The notes: generated from the letters alone by a model not told the origin. A stretch of 9,796 nucleotides of DNA from CAZIGM01 sp964538675 (GCA_964538675.1 CAZIGM010000058.1:1-9796), one strand, 5' to 3'; positions 1-7,741 are shown, numbered from the stretch's first letter. Numbers and translations: made by a program.

Positions 1-29
1 ATTTTTTATATTATTAACCTAATTAAGGT

Positions 30-596
30 TTATACACTTACTTTAACCATAGCTGGACGAATTACTTTACCCTTATATGTAAAACCTTTTTGTAGTTCCT
101 CAACAACAATTCCAGATTCTCCATCATACTCTACTTGCATTACTGCTTGATGATACTCTGGATTAAAAGGTTTGCCTATAGATTCAATTTCTTCTAGCCC
201 CTCGTTTGCTAATACATCCTTAATTTGCCTATATACCATCTCTATCCCTTCAAGTAGGGAATCAAAATTATTATTTTCTTTAGAAGATACGATTGCTCTT
301 TCAAAATTGTCACATGCAGGGAGTAATTCCTTTATCAATTGTCCATTCACATATTTTGCTAACTCCTCTTTTTCTGAAGTTGTTCTTTTTCTAAAATTGT
401 CAAAATCTGCTTGAGCTCTTATAAGCTTATTTTGTGCTTCCTCATAGTTTTGTTTTAATTGTACAAATTCACTATTCTCTTGATTGTCTTGTTCTTCTTC
501 ATTTGTTGTCTCTTCACTTACACAGTCAACATCATTATCAGATATAACTTCATCATTAAATTCAATTATTTCCTTCTCCTTATCTAGTTCATTCAT
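30..596 (-). CDS. grpE: Nucleotide exchange factor GrpE
   Basis: GrpE is the cytosolic exchange factor that releases ADP from DnaK in the DnaK-DnaJ-GrpE chaperone cycle. The 188-residue product shows the family layout: an acidic, probably disordered N-terminus (about 1-45), a long helical region (about 46-135), and a C-terminal beta domain. The family signature is visible as FNPEYHQA (144-151) followed by GFTYKGKVIRPAMVKV (171-186). The ATG start is supported by AGGAGGTG (602-609 on the opposite strand), 5 nt upstream. The gene begins 34 nt after the hrcA stop with no terminator between them, so the two are co-transcribed from the CIRCE-controlled promoter. dnaK is expected just beyond the left edge but is not in the window. 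Function is certain from family membership; HrcA control is inferred from operon position. Confidence 0.97.
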   Translation of the reverse strand: MNELDKEKEIIEFNDEVISDNDVDCVSEETTNEEEQDNQENSEFVQLKQNYEEAQNKLIRAQADFDNFRKRTTSEKEELAKYVNGQLIKELLPACDNFERAIVSSKENNNFDSLLEGIEMVYRQIKDVLANEGLEEIESIGKPFNPEYHQAVMQVEYDGESGIVVEELQKGFTYKGKVIRPAMVKVSV

Positions 597-630
597 TTGA
601 ACACCTCCTGGTATTGTTTTATAACATCAA

Positions 631-1674
631 CTATTTATTTAAAAAATTTGTTATATATTTAGAAAAATCCTCTGCTAAGAAATCCAAAATCCTAATTACC
701 CTACTATAATCCATACGTGTAGGCCCAAATATACCAATTGTACCAAGTGGTCGACCGTCAACCTGGTAAGTTGCAGTTATTATGCTACAATTATTCACAA
801 TCTCAATATCGTTTTCTGTACCTATTTTTACTTCAATCCCTTGATTAGTAGATTTCATAAGTTGTTTTACATCTTCTGTTTGTTCAAAAAGCTTAAACAA
901 TCCCTTAATAATTTTTATATCATTAAACTCAGGTTGATTAAGAAGATTTGTTGTTCCCCCAAGATAAATTTTCTTTCCATCCTGAACGTCAATATCTGTA
1001 AATAACTCATTTATAAGCTTCATAGACTTTTCAAAATCATTAAAATTCCTTATAAATTCTTCTTGTATCTCCCTTTCAATTTTTGATTTCAATTGATATA
1101 AAGGAGTTCCTATCAATCTATAGTTCAAAAAATTAACTAATCTTTCGATTTCATCTGTCGAAATCTCCTTTGGTATTCTTAGAGTTTTATGCTCAACCTT
1201 CCCAGAACTTGTAACCAATATCACAACTAAATCACCATCTGATATAGGTACAATTTGTAATTTAGTCAATCTAGTATTATAAATCTCTGGACCTAAAATA
1301 ATACTTGTATAGCTAGTTAATTGAGACAAAATATTTGCCGTCTGCTCTAAAACCTGTTCAAATTCATTAAGCTGATGAGTAAAAACATTTCTAATATTAT
1401 TCAATACACTTTTTGATATTATTATTCTTTCAGGATTAATTAAATTATCAACATAATACCGATAACCCATATTTGAAGGTATTCTACCAGAAGAAGTATG
1501 GGGTTGTTCTAAAAATCCCATTTCTTCTAAGTCGGCCATTTCATTACGAATAGTTGCAGGACTATAATTAATATTATCTTGTTTAGAAATTGATCTTGAG
1601 CCTATCGGTTCAGCATTCTTAATATAATTATCCACGATAGCACTTAATATTAATTTTTGCCTTTGTGTAAGCAA
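631..1674 (-). CDS. hrcA: Heat-inducible transcription repressor HrcA
   Basis: HrcA is the repressor that binds the CIRCE operator and controls class I heat-shock operons; in the known family its activity depends on GroEL. The N-terminal winged-helix DNA-binding domain is clear: it begins LTQRQKLIL and carries the recognition region SPATIRNEMADLEEMGFL (about 38-55) and the wing SSGRIPS. The C-terminus (RVIRILDFLAEDFSKYI) matches the family end. I place the start at a TTG (1674), giving 347 residues. It lies 6 nt after a strong GGAGGTG (1681-1687), and the resulting N-terminus matches known HrcA proteins. The longer frame back to GTG at 1698 would put codons inside the CIRCE operator and has no ribosome binding site. 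The gene lies directly behind CIRCE, so it should be autoregulated. Confidence 0.96.
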   Translation of the reverse strand: MLTQRQKLILSAIVDNYIKNAEPIGSRSISKQDNINYSPATIRNEMADLEEMGFLEQPHTSSGRIPSNMGYRYYVDNLINPERIIISKSVLNNIRNVFTHQLNEFEQVLEQTANILSQLTSYTSIILGPEIYNTRLTKLQIVPISDGDLVVILVTSSGKVEHKTLRIPKEISTDEIERLVNFLNYRLIGTPLYQLKSKIEREIQEEFIRNFNDFEKSMKLINELFTDIDVQDGKKIYLGGTTNLLNQPEFNDIKIIKGLFKLFEQTEDVKQLMKSTNQGIEVKIGTENDIEIVNNCSIITATYQVDGRPLGTIGIFGPTRMDYSRVIRILDFLAEDFSKYITNFLNK

Positions 1675-1680
1675 TTTAGC

Positions 1681-1687
1681 CACCTCC
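1681..1687 (-). promoter_or_regulatory. Ribosome binding site deciding the hrcA TTG start
   Basis: GGAGGTG on the minus strand lies 6 nt before TTG at 1674. It sits inside the longer open frame that starts at GTG 1698 or ATG 1689, and so argues for the downstream TTG start. Neither upstream start has a comparable site. Confidence 0.85.
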
Positions 1688-1691
1688 ATTA

Positions 1692-1718
1692 TTAGCACTC
1701 TATCTCAATGAGTGCTAA
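1692..1718 (-). promoter_or_regulatory. CIRCE operator (HrcA binding site)
   Basis: This is a perfect inverted repeat TTAGCACTC-N9-GAGTGCTAA, identical to the CIRCE consensus. It lies between the hrcA promoter and the hrcA ribosome binding site, so it falls at about +5 to +31 of the predicted transcript. HrcA bound here would block transcription of hrcA-grpE and, by family precedent, dnaK-dnaJ. Both arms match the consensus exactly. Confidence 0.98.
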
Positions 1719-1729
1719 TATATAAGTAC

Positions 1730-1759
1730 AAAATACCAAATTTATACCCTCTTTGTCAA
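1730..1759 (-). promoter_or_regulatory. Sigma-A promoter of the hrcA-grpE operon
   Basis: The minus strand reads TTGACA (1759-1754, perfect -35), an 18-nt spacer, and TATTTT (1735-1730, 4 of 6) preceded by TGG, an extended -10 motif. The predicted transcription start is near 1723, placing CIRCE immediately downstream, as in other HrcA-controlled operons. The -35 box contains the TGA stop of hemW (1758-1756), so the promoter is embedded in the end of the upstream gene. Confidence 0.75.
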
Positions 1760-2901
1760 TCATCAGAGTGTACGAATTCTGCAAAAACTTCATTTCCATA
1801 TATTATGCCCTTTTCAGACAATCTAATGTTATTACCGTCAATTATTATCAATCCTAATTTAGCTAGTTTTTTTATTTGTTTCTTAAATTTTATACGAAGG
1901 TCATCTTTAAATTCATATTGAAATTCAGAGAAATTAACTCCATCTATCATTCTTAATCCTAACATCAACTTGTTTTCTTTTTTTTCTTCAATAGGTACTA
2001 AATATTCCAACTCTCTAGGTAATATTTGTTTATTTAAGCTTTCAATATACATACCTATTCCTTTTATATTTTCATATCTTGTATTATCTATATATCCATG
2101 TGCCCCTGCTCCTAAACCAATATATTCACTATTTTTCCAGTAATTTATGTTATGTTTACATTCAAATCCTGCTAGCGAAAAATTACTTATTTCGTAATGT
2201 TTATAATTATTATTTTTCATTTCCTCTATTGTTAATAAATACATAGCTAAATCCTCTTCTTCAGATGGAAGAGATAGCATATCTTTATTATATAGATTAT
2301 AAAACTGAGTACCTTCTTCGATTATCAAATTATAGACAGAAATGTGTGGGATATCTAATTGAAAAAATTTATTTAAACTTTCTTTAAGCATATCAATATT
2401 TTGATTAGGCAACCCAAACATTAAATCAATACTAATATTCTTAAATCCAAGCTTTTTAATATTTTCAAGATTATTATATATATCCTTCTCGCCATGGATT
2501 CTTCCAATTGAAGATAGTAATTTATCTTGAAAAGCTTGTACTCCTAGACTTATTCTATTTACTCCATAATCTCTCATGATGCGTAATTTATCTATATGTA
2601 ACGTTCCAGGATTAGCCTCCATCGAAAATTCAATTTCCTTATCTAAATAAGGATAATGTTCTTCTAATGAGGTGAACAGATATTCCATCTCTTTAACACT
2701 TAAAATAGTTGGTGTTCCCCCACCGATAAAGACTGTCTTTATTTCCTTTGAATTGTATAGTTGACTTAACATACTCATTTCTATATTTAATGCTTTTAAA
2801 TACTCCATTATTGAAATATTCCCTAAAGTATACGAATTAAAATCACAATAGTTGCATTTTTTAATGCAGTAAGGAATATGAATGTAAATTGAATTGACCA
2901 T
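1756..2901 (-). CDS. hemW: Radical SAM heme chaperone HemW (HemN-like)
   Basis: This is a radical S-adenosylmethionine protein of the HemN/HemW family. The 381-residue product has the cluster motif CX3CX2C (C12, C16, C19, followed by DF), the GGGTP SAM-binding motif (60-64), and the HNxxYW motif (250-255) followed by GLGAGAHGY. The CX3CX2CDF form, without a further cysteine, and the HNxxYW motif are typical of HemW, which binds and delivers heme. They are not typical of true oxygen-independent coproporphyrinogen oxidase HemN, although databases often carry the older name. The ATG start follows GGAGGTT (2907-2913) by 5 nt. I see no convincing promoter in the 67 nt behind lepA, so expression probably relies on read-through of the AT-rich lepA terminator. 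Confidence 0.95.
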   Translation of the reverse strand: MVNSIYIHIPYCIKKCNYCDFNSYTLGNISIMEYLKALNIEMSMLSQLYNSKEIKTVFIGGGTPTILSVKEMEYLFTSLEEHYPYLDKEIEFSMEANPGTLHIDKLRIMRDYGVNRISLGVQAFQDKLLSSIGRIHGEKDIYNNLENIKKLGFKNISIDLMFGLPNQNIDMLKESLNKFFQLDIPHISVYNLIIEEGTQFYNLYNKDMLSLPSEEEDLAMYLLTIEEMKNNNYKHYEISNFSLAGFECKHNINYWKNSEYIGLGAGAHGYIDNTRYENIKGIGMYIESLNKQILPRELEYLVPIEEKKENKLMLGLRMIDGVNFSEFQYEFKDDLRIKFKKQIKKLAKLGLIIIDGNNIRLSEKGIIYGNEVFAEFVHSDD

Positions 2902-2923
2902 TCTATAACCTCCAAGTGATGCG

Positions 2924-2957
2924 CAAAAATAAAAGACTTAATCTAAATAAGTCTTTT
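2924..2957 (-). terminator. AT-rich intrinsic terminator after lepA
   Basis: A perfect 10-bp stem, AAAAGACTTA (2931-2940) against TAAGTCTTTT (2948-2957), has a 7-nt loop. On the minus strand it is followed by ATTTTTG. Only two of the ten pairs are G-C, so termination may be partial. It lies 11 nt past the lepA stop. Confidence 0.7.
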
Positions 2958-2968
2958 TAATTATTCTG

Positions 2969-4780
2969 TTACTCATCAATCTTTAATACTGACATAAAAG
3001 CCTCTTGAGGAATTTCAACTGAGCCTACTGCCTTCATTCTCTTTTTACCCTCTTTTTGTTTCTCTAATAATTTTCTCTTTCGCGAAATATCTCCACCATA
3101 GCATTTAGCTAATACATTTTTTTTCATTGCACTAATAGATTCACGCGCAATAATCTTATTACCTATAGCCGCTTGAATAGGAACCTCAAACATGTGTCTA
3201 GGGATTAATTTTTTTAATTTTTCTGTTATTTGTCTACCTCTATAATAGGCATTATCTTTATGAGCTATGAAAGAAAGGGCATCTACTTTTTCATTATTTA
3301 ACAAAATGTCTATCTTAACTAATTTTGAAGATCTATATCCAATCAATTCATAGTCAAGAGATGCATATCCTTTCGTACTAGATTTTAATTGATCAAAGAA
3401 GTCATATATTATTTCTGATAATGGCATATTATAGATTAATGTTACGCGATTAATATCTAAATATTGCATATCTACATATTCTCCACGCTTCTTCTGACAT
3501 ATTTCCATAACAGAACCAACATAATCATTAGGCACCAAAATCCTTGCTTTAACATAAGGTTCTTCAATACTATCTATATAAATAGGATCTGGAATATCTG
3601 AAGGATTATCTACTACAATCTTTTCTTTATTAGTTTTTATTACATGATAAATAACACTAGGTGATGTGGTTATTAATTGAATATTAAATTCTCTCTCGAT
3701 GCGTTCCTGTATTATTTCCATATGAAGTAGCCCTAAAAATCCACACCTAAATCCAAAACCAAGAGCTTGCGATGTTTCAGGTTCGTAATTTAGAGCCGCA
3801 TCATTTAACTCAAGTTTTTCTAACGCTTCTCTTAAATCTGTATATTCATTAGTTTCAACAGGATAAAGGCCGCAATATACCATTGGATTAACTTGACGAT
3901 ACCCCGGCAATGGTTCTTTTGCAGGATTTTTTACAGCAGTGATTGTATCTCCAACACGGGAATCTTTTACATTTTTAATTGCCGCAACAATAAATCCTAC
4001 ATCACCCACAATTAGCTCATCTATTAAAGTCATTTTTGGCTTAAATACTCCGACCTCTGTTACTTCAAAAGTTTTTCCTGTAGACATCATTTTTATCTTC
4101 ATTCCAGGTTTAATACTTCCATTAACTATTCGTGTATAAATAATAACACCTTTATATAGGTCATAATGCGAATCAAATATAAGAGCTTGTAGTGGTTCAT
4201 CAGGGGAACCCTTTGGATGAGGTACTTTTTCGACAATCTGTTCAATAATCTCCTCAATACCAATGCCTGCCTTAGCGGAGGCTAATACTGCTTCAGATGC
4301 ATCTAAGCCAATTACATCCTCTATCTCTTGTTTTACCCTCTCTGGTTCTGCACTAGGTAAATCTATTTTATTTATTATGGGTAATATTTCTAAATCGTTT
4401 TCCAATGCCAAATAAACGTTAGCTAGAGTTTGTGCTTCTATTCCTTGAGCAGCATCTACTACTAGAACTGCACCCTCACACGCTGCCAATGACCTTGAAA
4501 CTTCATAAGTAAAATCGACATGCCCTGGTGTATCTATTAAATTCAAATAGTACTCTTGTCCGTCTTTAGCTTTATAGTTTAGGCGCACAGCTTGAAGTTT
4601 AATTGTTATTCCGCGCTCACGCTCTAAATCCATCTGATCTAATAACTGCTCTTCCATATCTCTTTGTTCTACTGCACCAGTATATTCTAAAATACGATCA
4701 GCTAAAGTAGATTTACCATGATCGATATGTGCGATTATCGAAAAATTTCTAATTCTTTTTTGCCTTTCAAGGTCACTCAT
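2969..4780 (-). CDS. lepA: Elongation factor 4 (LepA), translational GTPase
   Basis: LepA/EF4 is a ribosome-binding GTPase related to EF-G; proposed roles are back-translocation and assistance in initiation. The 603-residue length is normal for the family. GTPase motifs are all present: AHIDHGKST (17-25, G1), RGITI (56-60, G2), DTPGH (83-87, G3) and NKID (137-140, G4). EF-G-like domains follow, then the LepA-specific C-terminal domain ending VEIPQEAFMSVLKIDE. ATG at 4780 follows AGGAGGC (4787-4793) by 6 nt. An extended -10 promoter lies upstream and an intrinsic terminator downstream. The position between a yqxA-like gene and hemW is as in Bacillus. Confidence 0.98.
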   Translation of the reverse strand: MSDLERQKRIRNFSIIAHIDHGKSTLADRILEYTGAVEQRDMEEQLLDQMDLERERGITIKLQAVRLNYKAKDGQEYYLNLIDTPGHVDFTYEVSRSLAACEGAVLVVDAAQGIEAQTLANVYLALENDLEILPIINKIDLPSAEPERVKQEIEDVIGLDASEAVLASAKAGIGIEEIIEQIVEKVPHPKGSPDEPLQALIFDSHYDLYKGVIIYTRIVNGSIKPGMKIKMMSTGKTFEVTEVGVFKPKMTLIDELIVGDVGFIVAAIKNVKDSRVGDTITAVKNPAKEPLPGYRQVNPMVYCGLYPVETNEYTDLREALEKLELNDAALNYEPETSQALGFGFRCGFLGLLHMEIIQERIEREFNIQLITTSPSVIYHVIKTNKEKIVVDNPSDIPDPIYIDSIEEPYVKARILVPNDYVGSVMEICQKKRGEYVDMQYLDINRVTLIYNMPLSEIIYDFFDQLKSSTKGYASLDYELIGYRSSKLVKIDILLNNEKVDALSFIAHKDNAYYRGRQITEKLKKLIPRHMFEVPIQAAIGNKIIARESISAMKKNVLAKCYGGDISRKRKLLEKQKEGKKRMKAVGSVEIPQEAFMSVLKIDE

Positions 4781-4810
4781 GATGAAGCCTCCTAGTTCAT
4801 TTCAAATTAC

Positions 4811-4829
4811 ATTGATTTATTATATCAAT
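4811..4829. repeat. Perfect 6-bp inverted repeat over the lepA -10 box
   Basis: ATTGAT (4811-4816) and ATCAAT (4824-4829) are separated by 7 bp, and the second arm runs into the TATAAT -10 box of lepA. The geometry is operator-like, but an AT-rich intergenic region can give this by chance and I know of no regulator with this site. Confidence 0.3.
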
Positions 4830-4847
4830 TATTATTTCACGACACAA
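4819..4847 (-). promoter_or_regulatory. Sigma-A promoter of lepA
   Basis: The minus strand has TTGTGT (4847-4842, 3 of 6), a 17-nt spacer, and a perfect TATAAT (4824-4819) preceded by TGA, an extended -10. The predicted start near 4812 gives a leader of about 30 nt carrying the AGGAGGC ribosome binding site. Confidence 0.6.
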
Positions 4848-4885
4848 TAAGCGTTTTGTACATAAGATAAAGAAAGCGAATACAT

Positions 4886-4930
4886 ATAAAAATAGACCTC
4901 GATATTGTTTAAAACAATCATCGAAGGTCT
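4886..4930 (-). terminator. Intrinsic terminator after the YqxA-like gene
   Basis: On the minus strand the stem runs AGACCT, CGAT, ATTGTTT against AAACAAT, ATCG, AGGTCT. Single-nucleotide bulges interrupt it on the 5' side, and ATTTTTAT follows. It begins 12 nt after the stop codon at 4943 and closes the gpr-spoIIP-yqxA group, separating it from lepA. Confidence 0.85.
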
Positions 4931-4942
4931 TTATTTGTAAAT

Positions 4943-5359
4943 CTAATCAATCATATTGGCTAAAATATTTAAACCTCTCTCTGTACCTATTTGTAGTAAA
5001 TCGCCAATCACGTTTCCTAATTCCCCTAATCCGTTGCTATCTGTTTTTAACTGTGTCTCTGTTTCAGTTTTTATCTCTGGTTCAAGTTCTTGTTCTAATT
5101 CAGGTTCTATCTCTGGTATTATCACTTCTTCTGGTTTATTTATACTAGAAGGAATATCCGATGTATAACTTTCCCCCAACACCATTACTTCAATTTGGTT
5201 ATCACTTTGTGAAACTTGAAAGCTTCTAGCGTTAGAATCGGGTGTCCCCACAACATTATATATCCCTCGTTCCGCTATGGTAATCCCAATCATCATACCA
5301 AGCAATAATAATATAACCAAGAAACCAAATCTAAAAGTAGTTTTAACCAATTTAATCAC
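4943..5359 (-). CDS. YqxA-like (DUF3679-type) small membrane protein
   Basis: The product is 138 residues. A single hydrophobic segment (about 10-30, with the stretch VILLLLGMMIGITIA) is followed by ERG, a Glu/Pro-rich acidic linker (about 75-105, containing EPELEQELEPE), and a predicted amphipathic C-terminal helix. Length, N-terminal membrane segment and position between spoIIP and lepA match Bacillus YqxA, a small protein of unknown biochemical role; identity rests mainly on position. The frame begins at GTG 5359, whose ribosome binding site (AAGGT) is close. TTG at 5350 is an equally good start, since AGGTGAT lies 4 nt upstream. The gene follows spoIIP by 78 nt with no terminator and ends at one, so it is probably the last gene of the sporulation group. 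Confidence 0.7.
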   Translation of the reverse strand: MIKLVKTTFRFGFLVILLLLGMMIGITIAERGIYNVVGTPDSNARSFQVSQSDNQIEVMVLGESYTSDIPSSINKPEEVIIPEIEPELEQELEPEIKTETETQLKTDSNGLGELGNVIGDLLQIGTERGLNILANMID

Positions 5360-5437
5360 CTTACCTTAAAAATATAAAATAAAACCAAAGTACATAACAT
5401 CGGGATATCTAATTCTACTAATTTAACGTGTGTATTA

Positions 5438-6523
5438 TTAATCAGTTGGTTTTGCATCAACCTGTATCGCGTCCCAATATAATTCAGCAATAGCCTTAGC
5501 CAATGCTTCTGTTGTACGGTATTCTTCCTCTAATGTGTTATATACCCCACCAATCTCTATGGTTAAGCTTTTTGAAGATACCGACTGATTATAATCTCCA
5601 TTTGTCCCTATTGTTTGTTTTTTACTAAGTATTCCCTTAGATAAGCCAGGATATAATTCTTCTAGAACCTGTTGCAATTTTTCAGCCAATTTTTTATTTT
5701 GCTCATAGTTTTTGTTACCTTCACCTATAATAAAGTAAATTGCTGCGTAATCCTTACCATTAATTTTTCGAGTAGTTTTTTCTTTATTGCTAGCATCTCG
5801 ATGAATATCAAATATAAATTCATAATCATCATTTGTTTTTAAGGCTGTTTGTACAGTTTCTAAAGAATGCTTATATGATAGAGCATAATCTTCTAATTCT
5901 GGCCAGTAATCTTTTGTTGAAATAACCGTACCTATGCCAAGTTTATTTAATTCCTCACTTAATCTTTTTCCTACTAAAGTAACATTGATACTGGGATCAT
6001 AAGCTTCATTCGCCTTATTTGTTTTTAATTCAGGTAAAAATGATTCCCGATTATGAGTATGATATATAAAGACTACTTTTTTGTTTATGTCTGTCGACTG
6101 TATATCTTGATTATCGTTGTCAACTGTTACGTTATTTTTTTCTGCTTGAAAAAAACTATCTGGTGGTGCTAATTCCATAATAAGATCTTCATTATTTATA
6201 AGCTCTGATGATTTTTTGCTTTCTCTATCAATAACCTCCAACACTGAAAATTCACTTATAACCCAATCATAAGGATTTAGTAACAGAAAAGATGAAAAAA
6301 AAGTGTTTGATTCCTGAGCTTGTACATTTTGAGAAAAAAAAGGAATTTCCATTTTAAAAAAATTGATTATTTGTTCGTTAGATATGACAAAAGTACGTTT
6401 ATTAATAGTTTTTATGGTATTGGTGTTAGGAACTTGTAATAAAATTACACTGATAGATATAAATATAAAACTTGTACACAAGGTTAAAATAAAAAACACT
6501 TTTATTAAAGAAAAACGTTTCAT
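5438..6523 (-). CDS. spoIIP: Stage II sporulation protein P, septal peptidoglycan hydrolase
   Basis: SpoIIP is a mother-cell amidase and endopeptidase that works with SpoIID and SpoIIM to thin septal peptidoglycan and drive engulfment. The 361-residue product has a short basic N-terminus, one membrane segment (about 8-32), and a variable linker (about 35-145). The catalytic domain follows, with YHTHNRES (about 154-161; His155 and Glu160), FDIHRDA (about 238-244; His241) and LTIEIGG (about 320-326; Glu323), the conserved metal-binding and catalytic positions. I choose ATG at 6523 over ATG at 6538. The sequence GGGAGAAGG (6528-6536) ends 4 nt before 6523, while 6538 has no site and would itself lie inside this region. 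It lies downstream of gpr, as in Bacillus. Confidence 0.96.
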   Translation of the reverse strand: MKRFSLIKVFFILTLCTSFIFISISVILLQVPNTNTIKTINKRTFVISNEQIINFFKMEIPFFSQNVQAQESNTFFSSFLLLNPYDWVISEFSVLEVIDRESKKSSELINNEDLIMELAPPDSFFQAEKNNVTVDNDNQDIQSTDINKKVVFIYHTHNRESFLPELKTNKANEAYDPSINVTLVGKRLSEELNKLGIGTVISTKDYWPELEDYALSYKHSLETVQTALKTNDDYEFIFDIHRDASNKEKTTRKINGKDYAAIYFIIGEGNKNYEQNKKLAEKLQQVLEELYPGLSKGILSKKQTIGTNGDYNQSVSSKSLTIEIGGVYNTLEEEYRTTEALAKAIAELYWDAIQVDAKPTD

Positions 6524-6527
6524 AGTT

Positions 6528-6536
6528 CCTTCTCCC
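6528..6536 (-). promoter_or_regulatory. Ribosome binding site deciding the spoIIP start
   Basis: GGGAGAAGG on the minus strand ends 4 nt before ATG 6523. It overlaps the upstream in-frame ATG at 6538, so that earlier codon is unlikely to be the start. Confidence 0.7.
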
Positions 6537-6555
6537 ATTCATGTCTCTTATAAAA

Positions 6556-6584
6556 TCTTTATGTTGATTCTATTAAGAATAGAA
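6556..6584 (-). promoter_or_regulatory. Possible sigma-E promoter of spoIIP
   Basis: The minus strand reads TTCTATT (6584-6578), 14 nt, then CATAAAGA (6563-6556). This resembles the mother-cell sigma-E pattern (-35 ending ATATT, spacing about 14, -10 CATACAnT), with mismatches in both boxes. A sigma-E promoter between gpr and spoIIP is expected from Bacillus, which raises the prior. The -35 is also one arm of a small 7-bp inverted repeat (6568-6584). Confidence 0.35.
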
Positions 6585-6622
6585 CTATTTTCATATTTTC
6601 TATGTATCTTACTTACAAATAA

Positions 6623-7681
6623 TTAGTGTGTATAAGTTTTATCTGTTATAGTATCCGTTTGATGTAATGATAAATTTAATCCATTTGCTATAACCTTAGC
6701 TATGTCTTCAATAAATAAATCTACTTCCTTAGGAGTAACTATTAGGTTATATCCAAGAGGAGCTAATACCTCATATATTAATTGACGTTTTTCCTTTTCA
6801 TCTAATAAACCAATTAAACCAAAAAACTCTTTATCTTTAGATTTTTCATTTTGAGAATCTGGCTTAGAGAAAGGATTTCTTATCTCCATTTGATTCTTTA
6901 AGTGAGCAGTAATATGATCAATCGTATCATTCGTAATAGTTACTGCATCCACAACAGTTGGAACACCAATCGCAATTACCGGAATACCTAGTGTCTTTTC
7001 ATCTAAAGCTTTTCGCTTGTTACCAATCCCTGAACCAGGCTGAATTCCCGTATTAGCTATTTGAATTGTTGTATTAACTCTTTCTAATGATCTTGAAGCC
7101 AGTGCATCAACAACCACTAAAAAATCAGGTTTGCTTTTATCTATAACTCCACAAACAATTTCACTCGTTTCAATACCAGTTAAGCCCATAACTCCTGGTG
7201 AAAAAGCACTTACAGGTCTAAAACCTTTTTCAACTTGTTCAGGCATTAATTCAAATAGATGTCTAGTTATTAGAACATCTTCAATAACCTTTGGTCCTAA
7301 GGCATCTGGGGTTACGTTCCAATTTCCTAAACCAATTATCAACACTTTTGCATTATCTGCAATATTAAGTTTTTTTACAAAACTCCTAAACTCTTGAGCA
7401 AATATGTTTTCAACCTTTTCTTGTATCTTGGGATCGTGTTGTTTTAAGCTTGGAACTTCAAAAGTTAAATAATCACCAATTGGCTTATTTAATTTCTTGC
7501 TTCCATCCTCTGAACTAATAGATAATCTACTTATGTGGATATCTTCTATTTGTAATTCTTCTACATCTACACCTGAAATCTCACTGCCATGTTCATTTAT
7601 AGCCATCTGATGCCGTTCTAAAGCTAAATCAGTCCGCACTTGATAGTTATTCAAATCAATACTATTATTGTCTTTCTTCAT
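6623..7681 (-). CDS. gpr: GPR germination endopeptidase (SASP-specific protease)
   Basis: GPR is made in the forespore as an inactive zymogen. During germination it degrades the small acid-soluble proteins that coat spore DNA. The 352-residue product matches the family end to end, including VTPDALGPK (123-131), FRPVSAF.PGVMGLTGIETSE, VVDALASRSLERVN (190-203), GNKRK, and the terminal YTH. Asp126 and Asp192 correspond to the aspartates proposed as catalytic in the Bacillus megaterium enzyme. The propeptide junction is recognisable as VRTDLALE (15-22), with cleavage expected between Asp18 and Leu19. ATG 7681 has GGAGGTC (7687-7693) 5 nt upstream. It is divergent from rpsT and heads the gpr-spoIIP-yqxA group. 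Confidence 0.98.
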   Translation of the reverse strand: MKKDNNSIDLNNYQVRTDLALERHQMAINEHGSEISGVDVEELQIEDIHISRLSISSEDGSKKLNKPIGDYLTFEVPSLKQHDPKIQEKVENIFAQEFRSFVKKLNIADNAKVLIIGLGNWNVTPDALGPKVIEDVLITRHLFELMPEQVEKGFRPVSAFSPGVMGLTGIETSEIVCGVIDKSKPDFLVVVDALASRSLERVNTTIQIANTGIQPGSGIGNKRKALDEKTLGIPVIAIGVPTVVDAVTITNDTIDHITAHLKNQMEIRNPFSKPDSQNEKSKDKEFFGLIGLLDEKEKRQLIYEVLAPLGYNLIVTPKEVDLFIEDIAKVIANGLNLSLHQTDTITDKTYTH

Positions 7682-7712
7682 TTCATGACCTCCATCTTAT
7701 TGACCTATATAA

Positions 7713-7741
7713 TATTTTTATACAAAATACAAAATTTATGC
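7713..7741 (-). promoter_or_regulatory. Possible forespore (sigma-F/G) promoter of gpr
   Basis: GCATA (7741-7737) matches the -35 shared by sigma-F and sigma-G. After 17 nt comes AAAAATA (7719-7713), a partial match to the sigma-G -10 CATnnTA. Forespore expression of gpr is established in Bacillus. The -10 match is weak and the region is AT-rich, so the exact position is uncertain. Confidence 0.35.

Noticed and set aside
16..29. Short inverted repeat AACCT/AGGTT after grpE
   Set aside because: Only 5 bp with no T-run; read-through into dnaK is expected.
6568..6584. Inverted repeat TTCTATT/AATAGAA between gpr and spoIIP as a gpr terminator
   Set aside because: All but one pair per arm is A-T and no T-run follows on the minus strand.
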